Shown here piece after piece: positions 13,701 to 22,880 of a stretch of DNA of 23,167 bases (its first letter is position 1; the number at the start of each line of letters is the position of its first letter). The stretch comes from Gonium pectorale (Eukaryota > Chlorophyta > Chlorophyceae > Chlamydomonadales > Volvocaceae): assembly GCA_001584585.1 (NCBI GenBank), contig LSYV01000075.1, positions 233,129 to 256,295 of the forward strand, given 5' to 3'. The translations under genes were made by a program, and so were the position numbers. Below the pieces are notes generated by a model. The model searched no databases and had not been told where the DNA came from. It saw nothing but the letters and a program-made list of their open reading frames with translations.

Positions 13701-16700
13701 AGGTCGGCAGCGAGGCGGTCCCCAGCCTGGCGGGTGAGCGCGCCAGCAGCGCGCCTATTCGCGCGCTGTGCATGGGCAGACACGGGGAGATGGGGCGTGG
13801 CGGGACGGAAATTGGGCTCCGCTTCAAGCGACAGCCGGACGGGACGCCGCCGGCGCGTGACGCCGCCGCCGCGCGGACGCGCCTTGCGCAGCGCAGGGAG
13901 CGGCGCAGGGGAGTGCGCCTGGTCCCCACTTGGGCGTGCATGCAACCATGAGGGGCTCGGCGGACGGCGCTTGGGAGCCGGGCGTGAAAGGGCGTCAGAC
14001 TGCACTCTGTGCGTTGTACGTGCGTGTTGCAGCGGCGCGCATGCCGAGGCCGCCCTCCGGGTGGGCTTGGTGCAAACGTGAGGCTGCCGTCCTCCTCCCC
14101 CACCCGAAATCGAACGAGCGAGTACGGGCTGGCGCCCAGTCCGTCCCTATCAAACCCTGCAACGCAACTCTCCCCAACAATGCAGAGTGTCGCCGCCGCT
14201 GCGCTGCCAGGTCCGACTGCACCTTCGTGGTGTACACGGGTGAGAAGCCGACGCGGCCTAGAGCTGCTCCTGCTGCGACACAGCATGAGCCCGGGTCCGG
14301 AGCCCGTTGTCAATAAGGCCTTGGGTCCCATACCGGGGCATACCGGCGCACCGCCGTTGTTTTGCCGTCACAAGGCGACCGAGCTGCCCCACGGTCCGTG
14401 AGCGTGGCGAGAAAAGCATGCTGCTGCCAAACCTGCTCCACCCACTCCTCGTGCGGCAAGGGTTGATGCCCCCCTGCCTGTCTACATGCGTGCGTGCGTG
14501 CGCTGCAGGCGACGCCTGCTCCTACCGCACCAGCTTCCTGACCGGCAGCGGCGTGGGTGCCAGCGGGCCTGCCGACTCGTCCACCGTCTGCCCCGTCCGC
14601 CCCACCGAAGACAAGTACCTGTGCGTATGTGAGTGCTGCAAAGCTGTGCACGGCTCCGGGGGGGGGGCAAGTCGGCGTGGGGCGCATCCAGGGATGGGGG
14701 AGCTCGCCGCGTGGGGAGGGGGGCTTCGGTGTTTACCCGGTGTTGGTGGGCGGGGCGGGCCTGCACTGCCGTCCGCCGGCGTCCCGCCGACCCTCCCGCC
14801 CTCACAGTGAATGATCGATGTGGTACGTGTCGAGTCATTTGCGTGTGTTTGTGTGCGTGTGCGCGCGCAGGGTCCTGGGACGTGCAGGGCCGGCTGGTGA
14901 GTGCGGAGCGGGCGGAGGACAAGGCCGCCTGCCGGGGGCGGTGCAGCGCGCTGGGCTGGTCGTGCACGCACTTCAGCTTCGTGGGCAGCGCCATCGCCAG
15001 CAGACCCAACTGCTTCCTCAAGGTGCGCCCGCACGCGTCGGATGGGAGGGCGTAGCAGATCGTGGCACGGCGCCTGTCGTGTGTTTTTGAGGTTGTGATG
15101 TTTGACTTTTGACTATAGAGATGCATAGGCGAGCTCCCCACGTTACGGCCTCACTTGGCGTGCCCCCCCTGCGAGGGTGCGGCGCGCTCGCGCCCTCCGC
15201 CGCGCCGTGTTTTTAGCCAGGCGCTCACGAACTGGACGGGCACGCGTGCACCCATATCCCGCGAGTGCAGGCCTTGCGCAATGCCGCGTATGTTGACGAT
15301 GCGGGGCAGGCATTCTGCACGCACAGTATCTCGTGCGGGCGCGAATCCGCTGGAGCGAGTGCGCGGGCCTGTCTGCCTCCTTGCGTCCTTGCTGCCCGAA
15401 GCGCGCCAGCTCAGCAGTATCCCACCTGTCCAGGCGCAAAGCGCTAGCCCATCATTGGGCTATCGAACCTCGGTGCGGAACTCACGGCGTGCATCCAGCC
15501 GTGCCGTTCCCCGCCATGTCCACACCCGCCTCAGGAGTGCCGCTCCGCTCGCTCCATTTCACGGGCCCGACCCCTCCCCCGCCCCGCCCCGTCAACGCCG
15601 TCACCAACCTCCCCCCTGTCCGCAGGTGAACATGCTGCGCGGCACCTTCGGCGGCACGCGCCCCGACTTTGGGCTGGAGACGTGCGTCAAGGTGGCCGAA
15701 CAGCCAGGTGGGTGGGCGCGTGGGTGGGTGGCCGCCGACGGCTGCGGTCGGGTTGGGTAGCTGTACGGCGTGGGGCGCTTGTACGGCGTACGGCAGGGTT
15801 CGAATCGCGCTGCCGCCGCATACTGGTGCTCTGACCCGTGCTGGTGCTTGACGGCTGTGGGCGACGTGCTGCCAGCTCGACAGCGCAGCCCCGGCCGCCA
15901 CCTTTGAGCGCCGCCTCGCATTGCCCCGGGCCTCGCAGTCGGGCCAGCTGCCACTGATGAGCCGCATCCCAGTGGCCGCCGCCCCATCCGGGCAGCCAGC
16001 CTGCCTGCGTACCTGCCAGCCCAGCTGCGGCCTTGCCGCCTTGCCGCTCCCCGCTCCTGACGCCCCGCCCCGCTCCTCTCTGATGTCCACACCCATCTCC
16101 GCAAACGCCGCGCCCCGCCCCTCCCCACACACCCGCAGATGTGTGCAGCCTGACGCCCAACCCCTGCGGCGACGACCCCGCCGCCTTCACGGCCTGCTTG
16201 TCGGGCACCAACGCCACCGTGTCCGAATCCGCCGGCGGCACCTCGCTGGCGACGGCGCCCGACGTGTGGGGCAGCTGGCGCTGCAACTGCGCCGCGGGCT
16301 ACTACTACCACTCGGAGCTGCGGAAGTGCCTGGGTGGGTGAGGGTTGAGGCATCGCCGGTGGGCGGGGGTTAGAGAGCCCCTGCTGTGGCCTCGCCGCCT
16401 GCTCGTGGGGAGCAGCAGCAGCAGTGCGACCGCTGGGCGTAAGGGGCGTGAAGGAGCACTCCCGCCCACGGTCGCCAGGCACGTGTAAATCCTCTTTCAG
16501 TGCGCCGTTTGAAGGGCTTGCGGACTGGACCTTGGGACGTGAAGAACGCCTGGAGGGGTCGGAACTCTGGACTGACTTGACGGTGTGCATACTCCCCCCC
16601 CCCCCGGCGTCCCCGCCTACCCCCGCCGGCGCTGCAGCTGCCAACTGCACGACGGGCGTCCAGCCCTGCGGCAGCAGCGGCACCTGCACCACGCTGGACG

Positions 16701-19700
16701 CCAACTCCTACAGGTGAGCGCCGGCCCACACACCCCAACCCGGCCGTGACCCGACCCGACCCGACCCAACTTGCGAAGAGGCCGGTCCCGAAGATTCGTG
16801 GGGAGGGCAGGCCACGGACCGACTGCACAGGCGTCGGCTGCGAGCTCGACGACGGGCCAGGGAGCCGCGACGTTTAGATTACTGCCGACCCGGTTGGCTT
16901 GCGACTGGCGGGTTGCGCTCCTGCACTGCACTGCACCCCACTGCACTGCACCCCACTGCACTGCACCCAACTGCACTGCACGGGCCGTTCATCATGAGAC
17001 GCACAGCCCGTCCTCCCCCCCGACGGGCCCACCTGCTTCGCCTGCGTTCGCGCGCCGCGTGCAGCTGCGCCTGCCGCCGCGGCTTCTTCTTCGACGCCCA
17101 AGCCAAGACCTGCCTCGGTGAGTCGCGGCCTGCAGGCCTCCCGTAACCCGCGTGCCTGAGTGCCTGGGTGTAGCCGGCTCCAGCGACAGCACACGGTATC
17201 CGCGCACACGTGCTCTCTCGGCGCCCCCTTACCGGTACGCTCACTGGACCTGTTCTGCGTTACCCATCATCGCACACAGCCGCGAGATGCCTTCCGTCGT
17301 CTTCGTCCACCCCACCCCCACCTTTACTTCCCAAACCTCCCAGAGAACAAGTGCGTCTCCAGCGGCACCAACCCGTGCGGCGCCCCGCGGGCGGCGCTGA
17401 GCTGCATCCCCGTCAGCGTCAGCACCGGCGCGGCCTTCGAGCCCGACTACAAGTGTGAGTCCGGTGGCGAGTTGGTTGTCCTGGCGGCTGCTGGCAAGTG
17501 GGTTTGTGTTGAAAGCGCTGCCTGCTCCGCTCGTCCCCTGCCCCTTGAATGCCGCTGTGCTGCCATGGCTGCCATGGCTGCCAACGTGCCAGGCTGCCAG
17601 CCACTCCAGGTCACCGTCTGGCTACCCTGCAGGGGCTGCCCATGCCCATTTTATCCGCCATTATGGCTGTATGGGCAGCGGGATTGAGGGCGTTGCTACG
17701 CGATGGCACAACCCGGATTGAACCCATGATGCCTGCTCTCCATCACGGCACCGCCTCCCCACTCGCCACTGGACGCGCGAATGCTGCCGGTCCTCCTCCT
17801 CCTCCTCCTCCTCAAACTCCCTTCCCAGATTTCCCACGGACCGAGTGACGCCCCACCGCCCTTCCTCCGCAGGCCTGTGCAAGCCGGGGTACTTCTTCGA
17901 CGCACTTGTCAGCAAGACCTGCCAACGTGAGTAGGGGTAGCGGGAAGGGTTGCGCAGGAGCTGCTTCGGTAACTCAGCGATATGGATTAGAGCGGCGGCG
18001 GCTCGGACGAGGCGAGCGCAAGGGCATGCGCGTCCACTCTGCGTCGGCCCCAGGCGCCTGGCGCCCGGTTCGGGATGGCACGCCTCGGGGAGGGCCCGTC
18101 TGCTCGTATACCTCGCCCGCCATGCCCTGTACTCGGCCCCCTCCGGAAACATCACACCCTCGGGTGTGTACGTCCGTAGAGGCTGCTTTCCCCGTTTCTG
18201 GCTCTCCTTTTTTCATGCCCCTTCGGCCTCTCTGTCGGGAATGCCACTCCACTTCCTGGTGATCCCCCCAACCGGCAGGGAGCCCGTGCGCGGAGGCGTC
18301 CCCCAGCCCCTGCGGCGAGCTAGGCACATTCACCGCCTGCACGCCGGTCAACGCCACGGACGTGATGTGTAGCTGCGCGGCGGGCTACGTGTACGACGAG
18401 CAGGCCAGGAAGTGCCTGCGTAAGTCGGGGCAGCTAGGGATGGCCATATGACAGGGATGGAGGCTTGAAGGGACTGGTTTGGCTGGGGGGGAGTTGCCTT
18501 TGTCCTGGGAGCCCGAGTGCCGCAGGCCTGCCTTTGCGACCCATTCATGTCGAGCATAGTCATGGCTTACCGCCGCCGGGGGAGGGAACGCGCGCGAGAG
18601 AGTGTGTTCAATGTGCGGGACAGCGTGTCCAATAACGCGGACGAGCAATGCCGAGTGCCGTACGGCATGTGTGTGCCAGAAGGGGTTGCGTACCCTGCGC
18701 GTTGCATCTCCCCCGAGCTCCGTTTCCGTGCCGCCGCCGCCGCCCGTGTGGGTTTGCAGGTGACATGTGCGCCACCAGCCCCTGCGGCGGGCCCGACATG
18801 TACGACAAGTGCACGAGCTACAACGGCACGTCGTACAGCTGCACGTGCAAGCCAGGGTACTTCTACGAGACCCACAAGAAGGCAGCCTGCGTCAGTGAGT
18901 ACTGCCGTACTGCGCCGTGCCGTGCCGTATGTGGCGTACATGGGCATGATCAGCAGCACAGGGTGTGTGGTCGTGTGTGCCGTGGTGTGCGGCGGCGTGT
19001 TTGGCCGCGGGCGCACATGCGGCGGGGGGAGGGAGGGGCGGCGGCCGGGCAGGGCTGCTGTCCTGTCCCTGCTCCTCCATCCCTTCTCGTCCTGTATCTT
19101 CCTTTTATACGCGTACCGGAACTATCATGCAGTCTTGCAGTTCCGCTGGGTGGGAGCCCCCTTGTGCGCCTTTTGTGCGTCACGCTCATGTCAACCCCCC
19201 GTCGTTGTTCATTTCCTTTCCCCCTCCCCCCCCCGCCCCCGTATCCCCACCGCAGGGAGCATCTGCACCAAGGCCGCCAACCCGTGTGGCCCGAGCGGCA
19301 GCATCTGCAACGCCGTCACCGCCACCAAGTACACCTGCACCTGCCCCCCGAGCTACGTCTTCGACGACTTCTCCAAGACGTGCATGTGTGAGTGCCGTTT
19401 GGGGGCGGGAGCTGCGGAACCTCCCGCCCGCCGGACGCCTGGACCGTGTCGGTGACCAACCTATGAACAGTCCGCGCACGGAAACCGCCCCTAAAGAGTG
19501 AGCGCCCCCCGCCGTTCCTCCTTCCTGCCGCCGGTACGGTGCCCACGGCCGCTTCTGCATACCCGTCCCCGTCCCCGTCCCCCCCCGGCTGGGCCCGTCC
19601 CATCCCGCAGCGGACCCGTGCTTTGACGCCGACAAGACCTGCGGCGGGGCCGGCAAGTACACGAGCTGCAACGCCTTCAACGCGACCGCGTGGACGTGTG

Positions 19701-22700
19701 AGTGCCGGGGGTTGGTGGGGGCAAACGCAGCAGCTTTCCGTTAGCGCGTGACGGCGAACCGAGCAGAGCTGTCCTCCTTGACTGACGCGTGCGATGGCGG
19801 GGACCCGGGCGGGCGCGAGGGGGCTGAGCGGCCACAAGGGCCTTTAGGCGTGCTGCCGTATGGCCGCTGTGCCCCTCGCGCAGCTCGCGTTTTGCTTCGG
19901 CCGCGGGCCAGCGATCGGCGGCCGACCCTTGGTCTGAAGGGCTGGGGCCACCTGCTTGCACGCCGGGAGAGCCGCCTGACGGGCTGCTGCTGGGGGGGGG
20001 GGCTAGCGCGCGTGCGCTCGTGCGCTGTCGTGCGGTGTATTATGGACCCCGCTCTGCCCCGCCCTGGCCGCCTGTCATCCCGTGCCACAGGCGCCTGCAC
20101 GGCCGGCCACTACTTTGACCCCGAGCTCAAGCTGTGCAAGGGTAGGTGTGAGGAGCCCAGCCGCCGGGCAGCAGCTGCCCCGAGCCATGCGCAGACACGC
20201 GCCCATCCACGCTCCACGCCGGCACATCGCTGTGGCTTCCGGGCCGCCACAGGCGCCGCTGACGGCGGTGCTCCTGATTGCGCCCCGCAATGGCCCGCCC
20301 CACGATCCCTCACTCTCCCCCCCTGGAGAAACCCATGCTCGACGGTCATCGTCCAGCGTACCGTACCCATCGACCGCCGAATCACCTCCCACCCGGCCCC
20401 GCTCCTGCCTCCGGCCCCCGCCACGCACTGCCGCGCATGACTCCCGCTGCCCCGTCCCCCCTGCCCCCTTTCTCCCGTCGCTGCGTGCCCTTGTGCGCCC
20501 CCTGCCCCTCCCCCCTGCGCACCCTGTCCCCCCCCCCGCCCCCTGCGCACCCTGTCAACCCCCTGTCAACCCCCCTGCGCCCCCCTTGTGCGCAGCCGAC
20601 CCCTGCACCGCGAGCCCCAGCCCCTGCGGCCCCAGCGAGGCCTTCTCCGCCTGCGCGCTGTCGCCCGAGGCGCCCACCTACACGTGCGCGTGCCGCCCGG
20701 GCTTCAAGTTCATCAACGCCACGTGCCAGCGTGAGCGGGTGTGGGGGGCGGGGATGGTTGGGTGGGTTTGGGAGGCGTTCGCAACCACCTTCCCCCATTG
20801 GACCACGATGAGCTCAGGGTGGGCAGTGGGCGCCAGCAGGCAGCGCCAAACTGCGGACCAGGCTGGGTCGGACACGGCGGCGTGAGAACGTGAATGTAAG
20901 CGTTGCCTGGTATGTCGCCCTCTGCCGTGGGATCAAAGGGGCGGGAGGACCCCCACCACCACCACACACACACATACATATCGATCAGGATGGCATATGC
21001 GCCCCAGGCTTCTATAGCGAGAACGCCTTTTGACTCTTTTCACCTCCCACCGAACGGCGTCTAGGGCTCCTGGCGTCCAGCAGCCTCCGTGCCCTGCCGC
21101 TTCGCCCCGCCCTCGCCTTATGCACGGGCCCGGCCTGCCGCACGCCGACCCGCAGGTGTGGACGACGACACGGGCCCGTGCGCCGCCAAGCCCTGCGGCA
21201 ACAGCACCGCCAGCAGCCGCTGCACGCCGGCGGAGGGCAGCAGCCCGCCCTTCGTGTGCGCATGCAACTCGCCCGCCTACCTGTTCGACGGCACCCTCAA
21301 CACCTGTGCAGGTGCGGCGCGGTGCGGCGCGGCGCGCGTGTGTGTGGTGCGTGTGTTACGTGTGCGTGACAGCGTGCTCAGGCATGTCTAGAATGCTAGC
21401 GAGCAACAGCAACCCAGCCGGCGGCCCATGTACCCGAGTGCGTCGGCGCGGCTGGACATGTGTGGATCGACTTGGAATCCATGTGGGTCGGTGCAAAATC
21501 CATGTGGGTCGATGCGGGATCAATGCGAGTCGGTGAGGGATCGATGTGGGTCGGTGCGAAAGCCATGTGGGTCGGTGTGATTCCCGTGGCGTGGTGGGCT
21601 GGTGCCGCTGGGTGGGCTGTTGATCGGTAGAGCGGCGGTTGGTGGCTGTGACGAAAGCGGGGGTTGCCCTGGTGCTGCTGGGCAGCAGTGGTGCGGGGAA
21701 CACGTTGGTGCGCGATGGCCACGGCGCGTGCCCCGCGGATCTCGGGGTGGGCATTGGTTATCGTCATGATAATCGTGCGCGACTGCTGTCAGGGTACTGG
21801 TTATCGTGGGGTGGCAATCGACGGGCCTCGTTCCGCTGTGCCGCTCTGCTGCGTCCATGCGCCACAGCGCAGAGGCTGCCGGGGAGCCGTCCCATCGCAC
21901 CCTGTCCGCGGAGTTCCTGGCGCTGGCCTCCCGTCCCACCCTTCCTTGACCGCCGCACCCTGCTTTGCGACCTGTCCTCCTCCCTCCCCGTCTCCGCCCC
22001 CGCAGCGAACCCCTGCGCCCGCCCCGATCCCTGCGGCCCCGCCACCACGGGCTGCATCCCGCACACCAGCACCGAGTGGAGCTGCACGTGCGCGCTGGGG
22101 CACTTCTTCAACGCCGCCGCCAGGATATGCACGGGTGAGGGAGGGGGGGCGGTAGAGTTGGGAAACGGGTCACGACGCGAAACACCGACTCGCATAGAAG
22201 AATGGAGGGGGGTAGGGTAAGCGAGGGTCAAGCGCCCAATATGGCAAAGGTGATCCGTGGACGTCGGTGGACGTCGCGCCTTTGGCTGTAGCGGCTTACG
22301 GTTTACGGTCTTGGGGGTTCGCTCCTGTGGCTCTGCCGAGGCATTTGAAAAGGCTGTGCGGCGCGGGCCACCGCTGGGGGGTCTGTGCGTGCCGCGGCTG
22401 GCTGGCTGACTTGTAGATTGTGCCGTGTCGCTCCGGTACACGTTGTTTGCTCAGGCCGATGCTTGACTGCTGCCCTCCCCCCGCCTCATGTGACCCTCCC
22501 CCCCCCCCCGAAATGGCCCACTTGCAGCGGGCTCCTGCGCCGCCCAGCCGAACCCGTGCGGCGCTGTGGGCACCTACGTCAGCTGTGAGTGGCTAGGGCC
22601 GCGATCCCACACATCCCCGCCCCCGTGTCCGTGTCCGTGTCCGTGTCCGTGTCCGTGTCCGTGTCCGTGTCCGTGTCCGTCTCCGTGTGCCGGGAACGTG

Positions 22701-22880
22701 CTGTGTGCGCTGCGCGTCGTGCTTCCGGTCGCGTGGGTGCACCTACCTGCTCCTGCGACCAGACCTTTACCGCCATGTCCTATTCCTGTTGGCGCCCAAC
22801 CCGAGCTCCCCGAACCTGCCGTGCCCCTTCCCGCCGTCCCCTCACAGGCAATCCCATCGCAGGCGCCGACGACTTCACCT
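10655..22880 (+). CDS. secreted mosaic protein: signal peptide, EGF, WSC, two PAN/Apple-like, at least 11 more EGF (3' incomplete)
   Basis: Twenty-six exons join in frame to about 879 residues without a stop, so the gene runs past the right edge. Exon 1 (10655-10763) encodes a signal peptide: basic start (R4, R5, R7), hydrophobic core 9-23, and likely cleavage after A25 (VHA) or A28. Domain order: EGF1 37-80, WSC 81-202, PAN1 203-286, PAN2 287-364, EGF2-EGF12 365-879. Exons are listed under each module. The start ATG has A at -3 and G at +4. All introns are GT-AG; all but three are phase 1, and those three lie inside modules. WSC and PAN modules bind carbohydrate or protein in other families, so a cell-wall, matrix or cell-surface role is inferred. 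No transmembrane or GPI signal is visible, but the end is missing. I do not recognise a named gene. Exons are individually well supported; the overall chain is less certain near the N-terminus. Confidence 0.8.
11155..11199 (+). other. possible 45-nt micro-exon between signal peptide and EGF1
   Basis: A CAG acceptor at 11154 and a G|GTGCGT donor at 11199/11200 bound 45 nt that are open in the phase-1 frame and would add 15 residues (A/G/L-rich, no cysteine). Exon 1 also joins directly to EGF1 in the same phase, so this exon is optional or false. It is not counted in the residue numbering. Confidence 0.25.
11583..11714 (+). other. EGF-like module 1 (single exon)
   Basis: This is a phase 1-1 exon with six cysteines in the pattern PC, LCG, SC, TCTC, KC. 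The aromatic motif GAYYDQ follows cysteine 5. It is separated from the other EGF modules by the WSC and PAN block. Confidence 0.8.
12062..12091 (+). repeat. short direct repeat CCGCCACCCTCAA before the WSC acceptor
   Basis: About two and a half copies of a 13-bp pyrimidine-rich unit end 29 nt before the acceptor at 12120. They probably form part of its polypyrimidine tract. Confidence 0.6.
12121..13311 (+). other. WSC domain (four exons)
   Basis: Exons 12121-12327, 12585-12629, 12973-13049 and 13275-13311 join as one domain. Landmarks in order are EGCFAD, TVASCAVAALDAGQNLFAVQ, SLCFGGTNL, DCSPCSGDSQQQCGG and LRNSVYSF. The PCSGxxxQxCGG...SVYS ending is characteristic of WSC domains, putative carbohydrate-binding modules found in fungal stress sensors and many algal extracellular proteins. 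The 45-nt and 37-nt exons are supported by this motif continuity. An insertion of G/A-rich sequence lies before TVASC. Confidence 0.82.
12471..12498 (+). repeat. 7-bp tandem repeat CTATGGC, four copies
   Basis: Four perfect CTATGGC units lie in the intron after the first WSC exon. Seven-base units shift frame between copies, which supports non-coding status. Confidence 0.85.
13656..14628 (+). other. PAN/Apple-like module 1 (three exons)
   Basis: Exons are 13656-13733, 14186-14239 and 14509-14628. Landmarks are AVCTTDVDAAG, SLAECRRRCAARSDCTFVVY and GDACSYRTSF. The paired C-x3-C followed by a C-T-F-V-V-Y strand is typical of PAN/Apple folds. Domain calls of this family are weak by eye, so the fold is a likely rather than certain assignment. 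Confidence 0.65.
14871..15707 (+). other. PAN/Apple-like module 2 (two exons)
   Basis: Exons 14871-15022 and 15626-15707 are joined in phase 0. Landmarks are DKAACRGRCSALGWSCTHFS, then NCFLK, and LETCVKV at the end. It mirrors module 1 (C-x3-C, then C-T-x-F). The long intron of 603 nt between the exons shows nothing recognisable. Confidence 0.65.
16139..16333 (+). other. EGF-like module 2, with inserted S/T/A-rich loop (single exon)
   Basis: This phase 1-1 exon of 195 nt has six cysteines (VC, PCG, AC, RC, NC, KC) and GYYYHS after cysteine 5. It is longer than the others because of an S/T/G/A-rich loop of about 20 residues between cysteines 3 and 4, which also carries an NAT sequon. Confidence 0.85.
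16638..17117 (+). other. EGF-like module 3 (two exons)
   Basis: Exons 16638-16713 and 17065-17117 are joined in phase 2, just before the CAC pair (SY|S-CAC). Motifs are QPCGSSGTC and RRGFFFDAQAKTC. The 351-nt intron holds a 15-bp tandem repeat. Confidence 0.85.
16926..16981 (+). repeat. 15-bp tandem repeat (CTGCACTGCACCCCA)
   Basis: Three full units (16926-16940, 16941-16955 and 16956-16970, the last ending in AA) and a partial fourth unit lie in the intron of EGF module 3. Confidence 0.9.
17344..17926 (+). other. EGF-like module 4 (two exons)
   Basis: Exons 17344-17454 and 17873-17926 join through a cysteine codon split T|GC (phase 1), giving YKCLCKPGYFFDA. The first half (NPCGAP...LSC) has a longer loop before cysteine 4. 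The intron includes CTC-rich and GCTGCCATG repeats but no coding signal. Confidence 0.85.
18279..18419 (+). other. EGF-like module 5 (single exon)
   Basis: This phase 1-1 exon has six cysteines, with SPCGELG, MCSC and GYVYDEQ, and an NAT sequon before cysteine 4. Confidence 0.88.
18760..18894 (+). other. EGF-like module 6 (single exon)
   Basis: This phase 1-1 exon contains DMCATSPCGGP, YSCTCKPGYFYET and an NGT sequon. All six cysteines are present. Confidence 0.88.
19256..19387 (+). other. EGF-like module 7 (single exon)
   Basis: This phase 1-1 exon contains NPCGPSGSIC, YTCTCPPSYVFDD and KTC. The usual glycine after cysteine 5 is replaced by serine. The donor is T|GTGAGT. Confidence 0.88.
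19611..20141 (+). other. EGF-like module 8 (two exons)
   Basis: Exons 19611-19697 and 20091-20141 join through a split cysteine codon T|GC, giving WTCACTAGHYFDP. The second cysteine motif is TCGGAGK rather than PCG, and an NAT sequon precedes the split. Confidence 0.85.
20596..20730 (+). other. EGF-like module 9 (single exon)
   Basis: This phase 1-1 exon contains DPCTASPSPCGPS, YTCACRPGFKF and a closing INATCQ in which the sequon overlaps cysteine 6. The exon is preceded by a very C-rich polypyrimidine tract. Confidence 0.88.
21156..21311 (+). other. EGF-like module 10 (single exon)
   Basis: This phase 1-1 exon contains an acidic lead VDDD, GPCAAKPCGNST, FVCACNSPAYLFDG and a closing NTC. 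The glycine after cysteine 5 is missing. An NST sequon directly follows the PCG motif. Confidence 0.86.
21477..21579 (+). repeat. 21-bp minisatellite in the intron after EGF module 10
   Basis: Five consecutive units of about ATCCATGTGGGTCGGTGCAA plus one base lie at 21477, 21498, 21519, 21540 and 21561 (last unit slightly short). A decayed earlier unit seems present at about 21456-21476. Units differ at 2-6 positions. Confidence 0.88.
22006..22134 (+). other. EGF-like module 11 (single exon)
   Basis: This phase 1-1 exon contains NPCARPDPCGPATTGC, WSCTCALGHFFNA and ICT. The loop between cysteines 2 and 3 is short. All six cysteines are present. Confidence 0.88.
22528..22880 (+). other. EGF-like module 12, first part (two exons, incomplete)
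   Basis: Exons 22528-22584 and 22848-22880 (33 nt) join through a split cysteine codon T|GC (YVS|C). The second exon ends FT + T|GTGAGT, which predicts another split cysteine codon to be completed by an exon beyond the window. Motifs are GSCAAQPNPCGAVG and NPIAGADDFT. Confidence 0.78.
22624..22689 (+). repeat. hexamer microsatellite (CGTGTC)n
   Basis: About ten to eleven copies of a 6-bp GTGTCC-type unit, with one CGTCTC variant near the end, lie inside the intron of EGF module 12. Confidence 0.92.

Noticed and set aside
15601..16704. 367-codon open frame on the - strand
   Set aside because: It is antisense to PAN2 and EGF exons, low in complexity and shows no domain. GC-rich DNA produces such long antisense frames by chance.
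21356..21754. - strand frame with repeated HRPT-type heptapeptides
   Set aside because: The peptide repeat is simply the translation of the 21-bp intron minisatellite; 21 is a multiple of three, so the frame stays open.
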